Source: Chondrus crispus (taxonomy: Eukaryota > Rhodophyta > Florideophyceae > Gigartinales > Gigartinaceae). From it: a stretch of 64,000 nt of DNA. The stretch covers positions 248,001-312,000 of the forward strand of contig NW_005178620.1 in assembly GCF_000350225.1 (NCBI RefSeq). Direction: 5' to 3'. This document shows, piece by piece, positions 22,828 through 32,900 of this stretch (position 1 is the first letter of the stretch; every line of letters begins with the position of its first letter). The position numbers and the translations under genes were made by a program. A model generated the notes under the pieces. The model made no database searches and was not told the DNA's origin. It was given only the letters and a program-made list of their open reading frames with translations.

Positions 22828-23719
22828 GTCAGAGAAGGTGTGGGAAAGATCCAGTTGATGTGCGTGAGCAAGTTAGCGAGGCGGATCGAGAGGAAGTGGA
22901 TGAGGCGAGATGCGACATCGCCGGTCAAGCTCTCAAGAGCAATTCACAGGATGGTGAGGAGCACCGCCGCTCGTAGCGGAGGATTTTTACTGGTAGTCGT
23001 AAGGAGATGCACATGGTCAGGGTGACTTCGGTTTTGGTTTCACGCGGAAGCACGGTCAGAAGAAAGGTAGTCAACTCGCAAACGGAGGTAAAGTTTGAGT
23101 GGACCTCGTACGCAAGCGCTTGATTCGTGTGCACGCTGAGGACTGTACATCAACGATGATGAGAGGAAAGAAGGAAATGGGGAGGACTCGTGAGGAACGA
23201 AGCTTGATCGGTTCCAAAGAGAATGGAACGGAAGGCGGAGGGAAGGTGGATGACCACCATACGCACTAATGAGGAAACGAGTCTAACGTTTACTGATATG
23301 GACCCACGCACGGCACCGGCGCGGAATGCGAAACGACGTTTAGATCGGCATACTGCCCTCAACAGGGCGGGTTCACGAAGAGAATTCAGAGGCACTGTAC
23401 TCCCAAGGGGAGACAGACGGACAAATTCTGTGAAGTCAAAATGGAACACGACAAATCATCGGGGGTTTTAATCAAATTTAATGGACACGTGTCGCGACGC
23501 CGCGGGGACTGTTCGCAGAACATAAGGCCTGACACCACGCCGGAAAGCGAACCCCAAAACTTCGTCGAAGTTAAAACTGCACGCCCTCGAAGGGACACGC
23601 AATCGGATCGTGAACACCGTCACTTGCCCGCACCACTCCCGATCAACAGCGACGCTGTGTCGCCTTACTGTGTGGTATCACGCCCTCATCAAGGATTTAT
23701 TGACACCGTAACCTCCTCA

Positions 23720-23960
23720 CTCACTTCTTGTTGTTGTACTGCACTTCGGTGTATCGTTTCGTTTTCGTTTGTTTTTTTTAATTTGTTTTGGTCTAGGTAA
23801 TCTTACGACTCATGCGAAGCAGAGATCCAACCCCGCACCGCGGGAAGCGAAGAAAAAAATCGTGTTATCCGAACCAGGTGATGCCGGATCGAGGAAGAAA
23901 GGCGCCGCGTCGAACGTAATTAATTTATTACGCGTGTATCGAGTTGAGAGGAAGGACAAG
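23720..23960 (+). repeat. Diverged internal duplication, copy 2
   Basis: Counterpart of 22300-22520, about 1.43 kb downstream, in direct orientation. It keeps CCCCGCACCGCGGGAAGCG and GTAATTAATTTATTACGCG. Confidence 0.5.
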
Positions 23961-25195
23961 CTGCCCTAGTGTTACCAAGGACGAGAAGGCGCAAGATGGG
24001 GGATGCCAAATCAGGAAGCAGAAATGAGGGAACGTGAGCCATTGTCTACAAATCGGGGACGACTGCGCAAAACTAGTCACGCGCACTCGCCTAGAAGGTT
24101 CATCCGCTTCTTCACCCCGACGGAGAAAAATAGTCAATGTACAATTTCTATTTGGGGGTGAAACCCGACTCCGCGACACGACGCCAACCCCACTTTGGAA
24201 CGAGCTAACGGTTTGTAGGGAGCGCAGAAGGGGAGGAAAATTGTGAGGAGTAACTCTATCCCGACACGAAATGCTCACTGAGGACCATGTCAAAGAGCCC
24301 AAGCAGGGAAACAAAACTGCCACACTGTTCGCTGCCAGCGACAGAGCTTTGGATGGGTCACCAACGGTCGTACGAATTATTTATCACCCCCGAACGATGT
24401 CGGGGTCCCGTCAATAAGGTCAATCGCTACGGTTGAACTGGTCACCAGGCTGTTGGCCACAGACGTGAAACGTCACGAACGATCCTTGAGGATCAACGGG
24501 AGGAAAGGGGGTTCGGAAGGTGAATCTCACAAAGCGACGACGAGGACGTCGTCAGCATTACGTTTGAAAAAAATGGACGAGGAGCCAAGCCTGCGAAACG
24601 AAGACGTACAGTAACTCTGTGCGTGCAAAGCTGACGAGCAGGAAAAGGAGAGATGGATCTCGAGGGGGTCTTCGCCAAGGCGATCAAGGCAGACGGTACC
24701 ACCGTGAATGAGGATATATCGATGTCCAAATATCGAAGGACACTCGCCGAAGGACCGAGGATCTGCGATTCCGTTGCGCCGCAGTTCGCCTCACTCTGCA
24801 CCGACTTGGTGCGCAACTATCAAAGAGGTCTCGTCGCCGCAGGCGAAATCAGGATGATCTCGTCGAGACTCTGCTCGCCATCTTCCCGCCGTCCCCTACG
24901 GGGATTGGATAGATCGAGTTGAAAAAGAAAGTGTGTGGTTGCCGCTCGTGAGCGACACCGCCGGAAGATGCGGGGATCCCGAACCGATGTTTTGTCTCAA
25001 TTTGTGCTGCTGCACTGTCGAGTTTGTCGCCCGTAGGGGACGTCGACCCCTACGCGAACCCGACACAGACGACGATGGCGTCTCCTGACGCTCGACAGGA
25101 ACATCAATTTAAATACAAAGGCTTCGTGAAACCGTTGCCCCCTTTTCCAGGATGTCGACTCGACTTGGGACCCACAATCGAGATGGTAAGGGCAT

Positions 25196-25392
25196 AGAAA
25201 AGAGGAGGAAAAATTCGAGAACGCACGAGATGAGGAGAAAATCGAAGAGAAGGAAAAGTGGGGAGAAAGAAAAGGAGAAGGAAAGTGGAAAGAGGAAGAT
25301 ACGACCGCGGCGACGGGGCGTATACAAAAAGAAAAAAAAGAGAGAGAAAGAGGAGGAAGTAGCGAGGTGAAGAGAAGGAGGAAGGAGGTATA
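25196..25392. repeat. Purine-rich low-complexity tract
   Basis: About 200 bases, nearly all A and G on the plus strand, apart from a short GC-rich island near 25300-25325. It lies just below the antisense ORF. Confidence 0.7.
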
Positions 25393-25582
25393 AGGGTGCC
25401 ACCGTGATTTTGACGGGGTGGGCATCAATGAGAAAAAGAGGAGGAAACGAAGGGACGAAGGAGCACGCAGGAAAATTCAATTTACGGAGCAAAGGCGACA
25501 TGACGAGGTCGCAAATTCAGCGTCACGCAGGCAGGATAGAGATGCGACAAGCTATCACGAGGGAAGTGTCGCGCCCGTCAGC

Positions 25583-27310
25583 TCAGACGGGAGGGATGCC
25601 AAAGGATTTGCCCTTTGGAAGTGATGACACGAGGCGAGCCAAAACTCGCAGGTCGTCAATCGAGGCTCCTTGCAGAGCCTCTCCCTCAACACCGTGAGCA
25701 CGGAGTAAGGCACAGTATACGCTCGTGACGTCGTGGGTATTTTTGGAAATTGTTGGAGACAGGGGGGGAGATATTACTTCCCTCACCGATAATGTTTCGG
25801 TGTGGTCTGCCGAGGGAATTTCGACAGCTGGGGGCGCCTTTGACGAGGATGGAGGGGCCAGGGCTGCGCGCGGGGAAGCAGGGACAGCCGATCGAGGAGG
25901 AATGGGAGAGGAAGGACGGTAGCATACTTGAAGCTCCCGGTGGTCAGATGTGACGATGGGGGATACGTCGGGAACCGGTGTTTGGTTTCCGAAGCGACGG
26001 CTCGTTTGAGCTTCCCACGCCGAGCAGAGGGTCGATGACCCGGGGTTGAACCACACGAAGTTGCCCGCGGCTGGGTGGTTTCGACCAGGGGAGAAAGAGG
26101 GACGTTGGCGAGTGAAGGATCGAGAGGAGTTTTGCGGAGGGACACAGTCCCAATCCACGCCCTCGATCGTATCAAGGAGGGAGCGTATTTCGCGGTTGAC
26201 ATCAGAGCCACCCAGAGGGACAGAGAAGTCCAATAGACGCATTTGTGCTATCAGCTTCGCGGGGAGGTGCCACAGGCGCCAGCAATCATAGGTCTCCCAC
26301 AAGAGGGTCGCAGCTACTTTGACGCACCACTCTGTGAGGAAGACCACCCATAACCCGTGTTGCGGATCCCGCAGGTAGCTGCCATAGTACGTGAGTATGG
26401 GTCTCATTTCGGCCCAAAAGCCTTGACTCACCTCGTACTGGCTCCACCATGAGGGGATGCGCTGGTAACGACTTGCATAATGCTGACGGGAAATCTCACG
26501 CGCCTCTACCATTTGGTAGCGGATGAAGTACCCCGTATCAGACCGAATACGCCGTTCAAAACGCACTGTGTTCTGAAAGAAGAAAATACCCCCGCGTTTT
26601 AAATGACGGAAATTCGAAGGGATAATGGGTTCGGTCCAGAAGATGGCATCGGATGTGACAGTATGTCGGTTTCGCCAGAGGCGATCCGCCTCGGCGGCAG
26701 GGTCACCAAAGGTGATATCAATGAGATTGTCTAAGTAGAGGCGTTCGCCCTCTGTACGACAACGCCAAGTGTCGCAACCGTATGACGAGGGTATGAGGGT
26801 GTCGGAAATGAGAATGGCAAGCCGAGCGAATACGGCCTCCATAAATTGCAGGGAGAGAGTGGGGCGACCCCGTGGTGGAGGATGACGTAGGATGGAAGTC
26901 GGAACTGCTATACGGGTTCGCCAGTCAAAGGAGCGGATGGCAAGCACCGGGAGATTACCGGGAAGCATGCCCGCGTCGTCGGCGAATTGGTGTTCGATTT
27001 TGGAAACGTCGCGAATACCCACGGAGGAGAACCACTGGGCCGAGGCAAATAAGGAAGGATGTTCGTGCATGATTTCGTCCTGTAGCTCTTCGAGCGAGGG
27101 GTAGTGGCGGGCTACCCAAGAGGGATGATAACCTGGATGAAAGGCCGGGTCGGAGACGTCCGAATCAGGGGGGCGTCGGGGTATAGGAGGGAGGTCGAAG
27201 GAAGCGCGAGACTTGTTCGCGAAGCCGACACCGGTGCGCCGACGGGCAGTATTTTCGCCCGCGAGCTCAGGAGGTGGAGGACACGTGGGATTCGTCTTGT
27301 CCTTGCTCAT
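25583..27310 (-). CDS. Antisense ORF inside the large chromovirus, unknown function
   Basis: An uninterrupted frame starting at ATG 27308-27310 (MSKDKTNPTCPPPPEL) gives 575 residues. Upstream it stays open into the 3' LTR, but without another ATG. The first 55 or so residues are Pro/Arg-rich. The centre is dense in aromatic and charged residues (GYHPSWVARHYPSLEELQDEI, RTEGERLYLDNLIDITFGDP, WWSQYEVSQGFWAEMRPILTYYG, LWETYDCWRLWHLPAKL) and looks globular. The last 150 are Pro/Ser-rich. I recognise no family, membrane segment or retroviral domain. It lies in the tail between pol and PPT, on the strand opposite gag-pol. Intactness beside a broken gag-pol suggests selection or recent acquisition. 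Additional antisense ORFs are known in some plant LTR elements. Confidence 0.65.
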   Translation of the reverse strand: MSKDKTNPTCPPPPELAGENTARRRTGVGFANKSRASFDLPPIPRRPPDSDVSDPAFHPGYHPSWVARHYPSLEELQDEIMHEHPSLFASAQWFSSVGIRDVSKIEHQFADDAGMLPGNLPVLAIRSFDWRTRIAVPTSILRHPPPRGRPTLSLQFMEAVFARLAILISDTLIPSSYGCDTWRCRTEGERLYLDNLIDITFGDPAAEADRLWRNRHTVTSDAIFWTEPIIPSNFRHLKRGGIFFFQNTVRFERRIRSDTGYFIRYQMVEAREISRQHYASRYQRIPSWWSQYEVSQGFWAEMRPILTYYGSYLRDPQHGLWVVFLTEWCVKVAATLLWETYDCWRLWHLPAKLIAQMRLLDFSVPLGGSDVNREIRSLLDTIEGVDWDCVPPQNSSRSFTRQRPSFSPGRNHPAAGNFVWFNPGSSTLCSAWEAQTSRRFGNQTPVPDVSPIVTSDHRELQVCYRPSSPIPPRSAVPASPRAALAPPSSSKAPPAVEIPSADHTETLSVREVISPPLSPTISKNTHDVTSVYCALLRAHGVEGEALQGASIDDLRVLARLVSSLPKGKSFGIPPV

Positions 27311-27404
27311 GCGGAGACCGTCGGCCAGGAATGGAAAAGTAGGGGGTCGAGAAGAGAAGAAGGAGTTGGAGATCAAGGAGTGTAGCCGATGTGCAAGGAC
27401 GCTC

Positions 27405-27414
27405 AGAAGGGGGA
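27405..27414 (+). other. Polypurine tract before the 3' LTR
   Basis: AGAAGGGGGA ends two bases before the LTR start at 27417. That is the expected site for plus-strand priming and supports this repeat as the true 3' LTR of the same element. Confidence 0.75.
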
Positions 27415-27416
27415 TA

Positions 27417-28068
27417 TGTAGTGCAATACGCACCTGGAAAGGGGAGTGAAAAGAAAGGAAAATATTTGGATATGAAAAGTAGTCCGGGTTTGGGGGACAC
27501 ACGTGTGAATAATTGCACAGTTTTAATTTTTAATTCTTTTATTTTATTTAGTTAATTAGTTAGAATTAATTTTGCTGACACTAGATTAGATCTAGGATCT
27601 AGCGCCGCGAGCTACTGTACTGGCTCTGGCGGGGCGATATATACCTTAGCCCTCTGACCACCAAGTCAGTAAAGGTAACCCGAGTTGCCAGAGTCTGATA
27701 TCGCCTTGGTTGAAGTCCGTCTTTTACAAGACATTCCCTTTAACTACATATTACTTTATCCTTTGCGCTCGGGGGTCCCCTTTTTCCTTACCAATTTTCC
27801 TTTATTTCCCTATCCTAATTTCCCTTAATCTTGAGTTGGTCCCACCTTGTAGGATTGCGATCCGCAACGTGACGTCATTTGCCATCGGGCCTTTGTGTTG
27901 GTGCACCAGTGGTGCTTTTCTCAGTGTTGGTTCCATTGGAATCTGGTTGCGACCGATCCGTTGTTGGTACTTTGCCATCGGGCAGTACGACGGTGTAGCG
28001 CTGCTACGTTTTCTTCTTCCCGACGGGCTACGTTGCGACGTCCCCGTCGAAGACCTTATCAAGGGTAT
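27417..28068 (+). repeat. 3' LTR of the large chromovirus
   Basis: Same 652 bp as 13892-14543. It starts TGTAGTGC and ends GGTAT, with CA next (28069-28070), so the LTR may end TATCA. Confidence 0.9.
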
Positions 28069-28070
28069 CA

Positions 28071-28383
28071 CTGCAAAGGCATAAAATCGAAAAACACTGT
28101 TCTTTTATGTTCCACCGGTATTTTTATGGTCCAGCGCGCGAATCCGATACAATGGTGTTTCACATGGGAGATTTCAAAAATTTCGATTATTTTTCGGAGA
28201 CCTGGAACTCTTCTTTTAGCCAATCGTTTTGTCAAACATATATATAATATATATATATATATATTCTAGTCAAACAAGAATAAGAGGTATGCATATATTG
28301 TGTTAACGGCGTATGTGTGTCGTGGCAGGTGCCGGGGATGCCCCATCAAAGTGCCCGTACACCAACAAGCAAATTGCTTGAAT
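28071..28383. other. No gene; AT microsatellite
   Basis: This contains a TA dinucleotide run at about 28240-28264. The downstream ORF is open back to about 28300 without an ATG, and CRGRCRGC is encoded there. An upstream exon is possible but unproven. Confidence 0.4.
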
Positions 28384-29805
28384 ATGAGGCAACATATCAG
28401 GGAGGGATTGGTGGAGGTTAAATGGGTGCTACATATACAACTCGCTACAGCAAGACGATGCGGTGGTTCTGCGAAGAAGAATGTATGGTGGAAAGCGCAC
28501 GTATCTGGTATTCAAGAAGAAGGGGACAGTGTGACAGGAATGGTGCGGTACGAGCCGAAGCATGGGTATGAAGCAGTGGCGATGCGCGCAACGTTTACTG
28601 GATCCGTGCTTGAGCACATTTCTAAAACGAGCAATGATTCCACTACACACAGCTGGAGATTCTACAAAAGGGCAAATCAAGTTGCCACTGAAAGAATCAT
28701 AAGTATTCAATCGGACGGTACGGAACCGTTAGGCGCGCTTAATAGTGGTGCCCTCTCTTTTAGTGATTTCAAGACAAGTACACAGGCATCCTGCGACCGA
28801 TCCAACGATGCCCGACGTGAAAGTGAGCGAGTCTCACTTCTGGAGATCAGGGTAGACGAGTTGCAAAAGATGCTCGGAATTCAGGGTACAATATTCTCGC
28901 GAGTCGTCGGTGGCGCGAGCCAGAGTGACATACTAGCGGACCGAATACTCGGGTTTTTGCGTCATAAGATTGTTCAGCGCTGCCAAAGGCCCCTATGCCT
29001 TCCACGATACAGATCAGCACTTAGAGAGGTAGAGAATGACGGCGGTCGTTTTGTTGGGGTATGCTATACCTCCGCGCTCCGATCGACGGCGGACTGTACT
29101 CTTGCAGAGTTTGAAATGATTGCCAGAGTCGCAAGATCAAGATGCCCAAATGCTGTCTTTCAGCCCAGCTTTGCTGAAACGCAGAGTCCGAGCCAGGCCG
29201 TGGATGGCCTCGAAATTATCTTTGATTCATTGCGGGAGGTGGGAATTTGTGTTGGGTTAACGAGTCATTCAGACCTTATGTCACTTCTCGTCAAGGGGAG
29301 CAAAATTTGTGGATGGGACCTGCAGGACGACTCTGCTATTCGAATACTAGGAGGAACGCTCGCCGAAAACGATGAAAATAAGTTTCCATTTGTCTTTCGT
29401 ATAGGAGGAAGCCTTCATTCTGCCATCACAGACGGAAAATGCGACGTGCTGTGGCGTGAAAACAGGCATTTTGATGGCACTAATCTTAAGTTCAGCAGTG
29501 GTCTACGTTGCATTGCCATCCCTATTTCAGAGTGCCTGCAAAAATGTGGAATTGATCCTGTGGATATTGAAAATGGTGCGCCGTTTGGTAATTCAGTCTT
29601 TAAATTGAGATGGTCGCGACTATCGGTTCAGCATTTGCGAAATCTTTCTAGGTCTCTCTATGAGCCCGTGGAAATTCGAGGCACAATCGAACTTTCTTGG
29701 CCGGCTCTTGTCGTAAGAGGAAAGCAAGTAATTCCAGAGTTCAGACAAACTGTGTCCCAAAAGATCCTTCTGAAGTGCATCACATCGGACAAGCAATCGT
29801 CCTAG
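28384..29805 (+). CDS. Accessory ORF of CACTA/Plavaka-like element, unknown
   Basis: ATG at 28384 begins a 473-residue frame. It converges tail-to-tail with the 1311-aa transposase gene, 107 bp apart. The N-terminal part (KKNVWWKAHVSGI ... GDSVTGMVRYEP) has the spacing of aromatic and glycine residues seen in Tudor-like barrels; this is only a suggestion. The centre has a short heptad-like segment (RVSLLEIRVDELQKML). The rest is mixed alpha/beta in character without known motifs. It is uninterrupted. The location suggests a transposition accessory protein. Confidence 0.5.
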   Translation: MRQHIREGLVEVKWVLHIQLATARRCGGSAKKNVWWKAHVSGIQEEGDSVTGMVRYEPKHGYEAVAMRATFTGSVLEHISKTSNDSTTHSWRFYKRANQVATERIISIQSDGTEPLGALNSGALSFSDFKTSTQASCDRSNDARRESERVSLLEIRVDELQKMLGIQGTIFSRVVGGASQSDILADRILGFLRHKIVQRCQRPLCLPRYRSALREVENDGGRFVGVCYTSALRSTADCTLAEFEMIARVARSRCPNAVFQPSFAETQSPSQAVDGLEIIFDSLREVGICVGLTSHSDLMSLLVKGSKICGWDLQDDSAIRILGGTLAENDENKFPFVFRIGGSLHSAITDGKCDVLWRENRHFDGTNLKFSSGLRCIAIPISECLQKCGIDPVDIENGAPFGNSVFKLRWSRLSVQHLRNLSRSLYEPVEIRGTIELSWPALVVRGKQVIPEFRQTVSQKILLKCITSDKQSS

Positions 29806-29912
29806 AGGTTCACGTACAGCTCGCCACTTTTCTTCCGTAGCTTACTATCTGTATATCGCGATTGTATCGGCTTCCCAAATCGGTCTATTCGCAAAACCTT
29901 GCTTACGAAACA

Positions 29913-32900
29913 CTACCCCATTCGAGGCGGATATCCCATTTCCCTCGTGATATAGTAGAAGTTGCCCCCCTCTAACAATGTTTCATCGTGCTGAAATTGT
30001 TCTCCGTTATTACTCACTTTGCACTCTGGTGCTGCCCTTGAAAGCGAGCAAGCATGAATCAAACCTACTCGACGCACATTGGCGTTGAGCTCCAACAGAT
30101 GACAGTCGTCTTTTGCGTCTACTCGCAAAAAGCCGCCGCCGTAGCGATTGCACCTATACACAAAAGCATAAGGGCCAATTTTGAAAACGGGTCCGGCAGT
30201 CGATTCATCCTCCCATTCTAATATTTTAGCTATGGCAAAAACACAGAGAATGTAGTCCTCAGGAATTTGAAGAATTTCTGAGGTCGACGGGAGAGATAAA
30301 ACGAAACTTGTAATCATAGAGCGATGCACCAGCACCTGGACTGCATCTCCTGTTGAGATTTTGTCACATATATCTGGCATGAATGACGTTTTGCACCCAC
30401 CGATAAACTTCTTATACCTCCTGGCGAATCTGAAGAACATCACGCGACGTTTTCCATCATTTTGGGGTAGTACAGTTTTATCCAACAGTGACTCGAGCTG
30501 TTTATCTGTCCTGCCATCGCGTTGCATTGGCTTCCAATGCGAATTATTACGATTTGAAGTGGTCCTGTTTTGTTCTGACAACAGTTTCTCCATTACTGGA
30601 CGTATAAATATTGATTCTGATACGTGTTCCCTTTCGTCAGTCGCCTTGCTACTAGCGGGGGTATGTAGCTTTCCATCTAAGAATCGCTTGAGGGACTCCA
30701 AATCAGCAGAATGTTCTGTGTGAGTCTTGTGTGTAATCGCCGCGAGCCTGTTTTGCCAATCATCTGCAAGCACATGCCTAACCGATTGCAGTTGCGGATC
30801 GCGACGATTCGACATAGCTACCCCACGTTTCAAGGGTTGATGAGCACACTCAAACAGCAGTTCTGAAAAATGTCGGACATGGCCCATCGCAGGAATGGAG
30901 TGAGTGAAGAGTTCAATGAAGCGATGGAGATTTGGCTTGTCTATATGCCTCTTGGCATGTTCAGATATGCGACAGAGTCTATCGCATGCCTTCACGTACT
31001 CGCAGGCATAATCCATAAGTTCTTTTAAGCGATCAAACCCTTTTCCACGATTGAAGTTTTTGACAGCTTTGTATCCATCGACATTTATCTTTGGATACCA
31101 ATAGGTTTTTGCAATTAGATCTTTGAGCATGCTCAGTACATTAACAGCTTCCTGGAGAGCAGATGAGGGTTGTGGAGAAAGACGATGCGTAGTAGATCTC
31201 GTCCCGAACTCGTCAGCGAAAACATGACCTGCAACGAGCAGAATTGAGAACGTTCCACTGATCGATGTAGTGTGAAGTTTTTTGTTCTTAACGTCGTAAA
31301 TTGAAGCCTGTGTGACAAGCATATTGGCTTTCAAGGACTCACATACCATCGCATCAATGCGACGAATGCTTTCATGAGATTCAATCGAGAGGAAGCACGT
31401 TGTTAAAATGTTTATGGCGTTTCCTGCCAACAAATGGTCAGGTGCAACAAGCACGGAACGATAAGGGTCAAAAGAAGGATCGAATATAGGATGGCCACAC
31501 TTTGCTTTTGGTATTTTACCACTTTCTTTGGCCTCATTCATTTTTCGATGAAGATAGAACATGGGATTTCTGCTTGTTTTGTCGGATGAAGAGGGTGCCA
31601 TGCCGAGAAACTGCAACTCGCGAAGCTTTTCATTCTCGGACTGCGTACTCTGGCGAATGGCTTCCGTTCTTGGGCCAGAGCGGAAGCAGGAAGAGTTCCG
31701 GCTGCTTAGTTCAGTTGTGTATCCATTACTGGACTTGTTCGGATTTATTTTTTGCTTCCGAAAGAAGCAAAGGTGGCACGCAGCGTCAGCATTATGACCT
31801 AGTAGGTCGGACACGTGAGCGATTTCCAAAAAGTCTCCGATATATCCAATGACCTGAATGTATACCACCACAGGATTTCCCTCTGCGTCAGTTGTATGTA
31901 TTCCATCCGTTGCTGCACGAAAAAGATCGTCAGTGATAATGTGAAGCACGTCGCTTGTGTTCACTCCAGGTGGAGTAAGTCCCAACAACCTGACTGATCG
32001 GCGTGATCTACGGTGCTCCGGTAGCAAGTTAAACGGGAGCATGTATATGCCTCCGGCGGACCCCTGTTTTTCCTTGTACTGATTGAAGCCATCTGAATAA
32101 AGCAAGACGCGGTACACGAAGTATCTAGCGTTGCTGCCGAGAATAGATCCTTGAGAGAGCGTACACTGGCATGTTTCTTCTCCTAATGTGCAACGTCTCT
32201 TTAATGCACCACGATTTTCATCGTCTTTGTGAAAGGCAGGGCCTTTCGTGACTTGGGCATTCGAGATCGCATGCGCCGTGATCTTTAAAATAGTTTGACG
32301 CGCCATGTGCTGTTGATGATCATTTTGCGTTCCACAGAGAGACGATGTCGTCCTTGGGATCCAGACGAGCTCGACTTTAGCACCAGATGCGCAGTAGCCC
32401 CCCCTTCTATGAATTATCATACAGAGATAATTTGGATATGACCTTGGATGAAAGAGGGTGTAGATGTCACCAGGCTCCCATGGTTTTCCATTTCTAAAAT
32501 TTGAGCGATTTTCGTTGGAAGGCGCTGTTTGTACAGAATCCAGAGTTCTTTCTGGAACATTATCGACCGAACGAGCTAGCTTAGTTTCCCCTAGCACACC
32601 ATCCAGCTCATCGATACAATCACCTTCATAAAACTCCTGATCATCTGGTGAATCAAGAACGACAGTCACGTTCTGTCCAGGTATCAGAAAGTTTTCACAA
32701 TAATTGCTGTGTGATCTTGCCGAAAAAATAGCAAAGTGCGGCCTTTCCAGAATGTCACTTCGCTCTGAAACGATAGGAATTCTTGCGATAGTATTGAAAT
32801 GTGGGCATGCCAAATCCAATTTGCTCTCGGCGACAGTGCCCAATTTAAGCAAGTCCCATGTCGGTTTACAAAACACGTCCATTTCAACCCAAGCACTAGG

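Larger units (their letters stand above)
21669..25582 (+). other. Long non-coding tail of the chromovirus
   Basis: About 3.9 kb between the pol stop and the antisense ORF contains only short frames, several on both strands. It contains a diverged internal duplication, a tRNA-like sequence and a purine-rich tract (listed separately). Confidence 0.5.
13892..28070 (+). mobile_element. Large Ty3/gypsy chromovirus, about 14.2 kb, two LTRs
   Basis: Two 652-bp direct repeats (13892-14543, 27417-28068) enclose gag, protease, RT, RNase H, integrase and chromodomain on the plus strand, followed by a 5.7-kb tail. A polypurine tract sits just before the right repeat. Total length is more than twice a compact gypsy element. 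The extra DNA lies between pol and the 3' LTR and includes a 575-aa ORF on the opposite strand. No matching target-site duplication was found (CTATT at left; CACTG or CTGCA at right). It abuts a truncated minus-strand chromovirus at its left end. Confidence 0.88.

Noticed and set aside
28069..28090. CACTGCAAAGG as a CACTA-type terminus
   Set aside because: No inverted copy was found to the right of 36485, and CA is needed for the LTR end. Kept only as a note.
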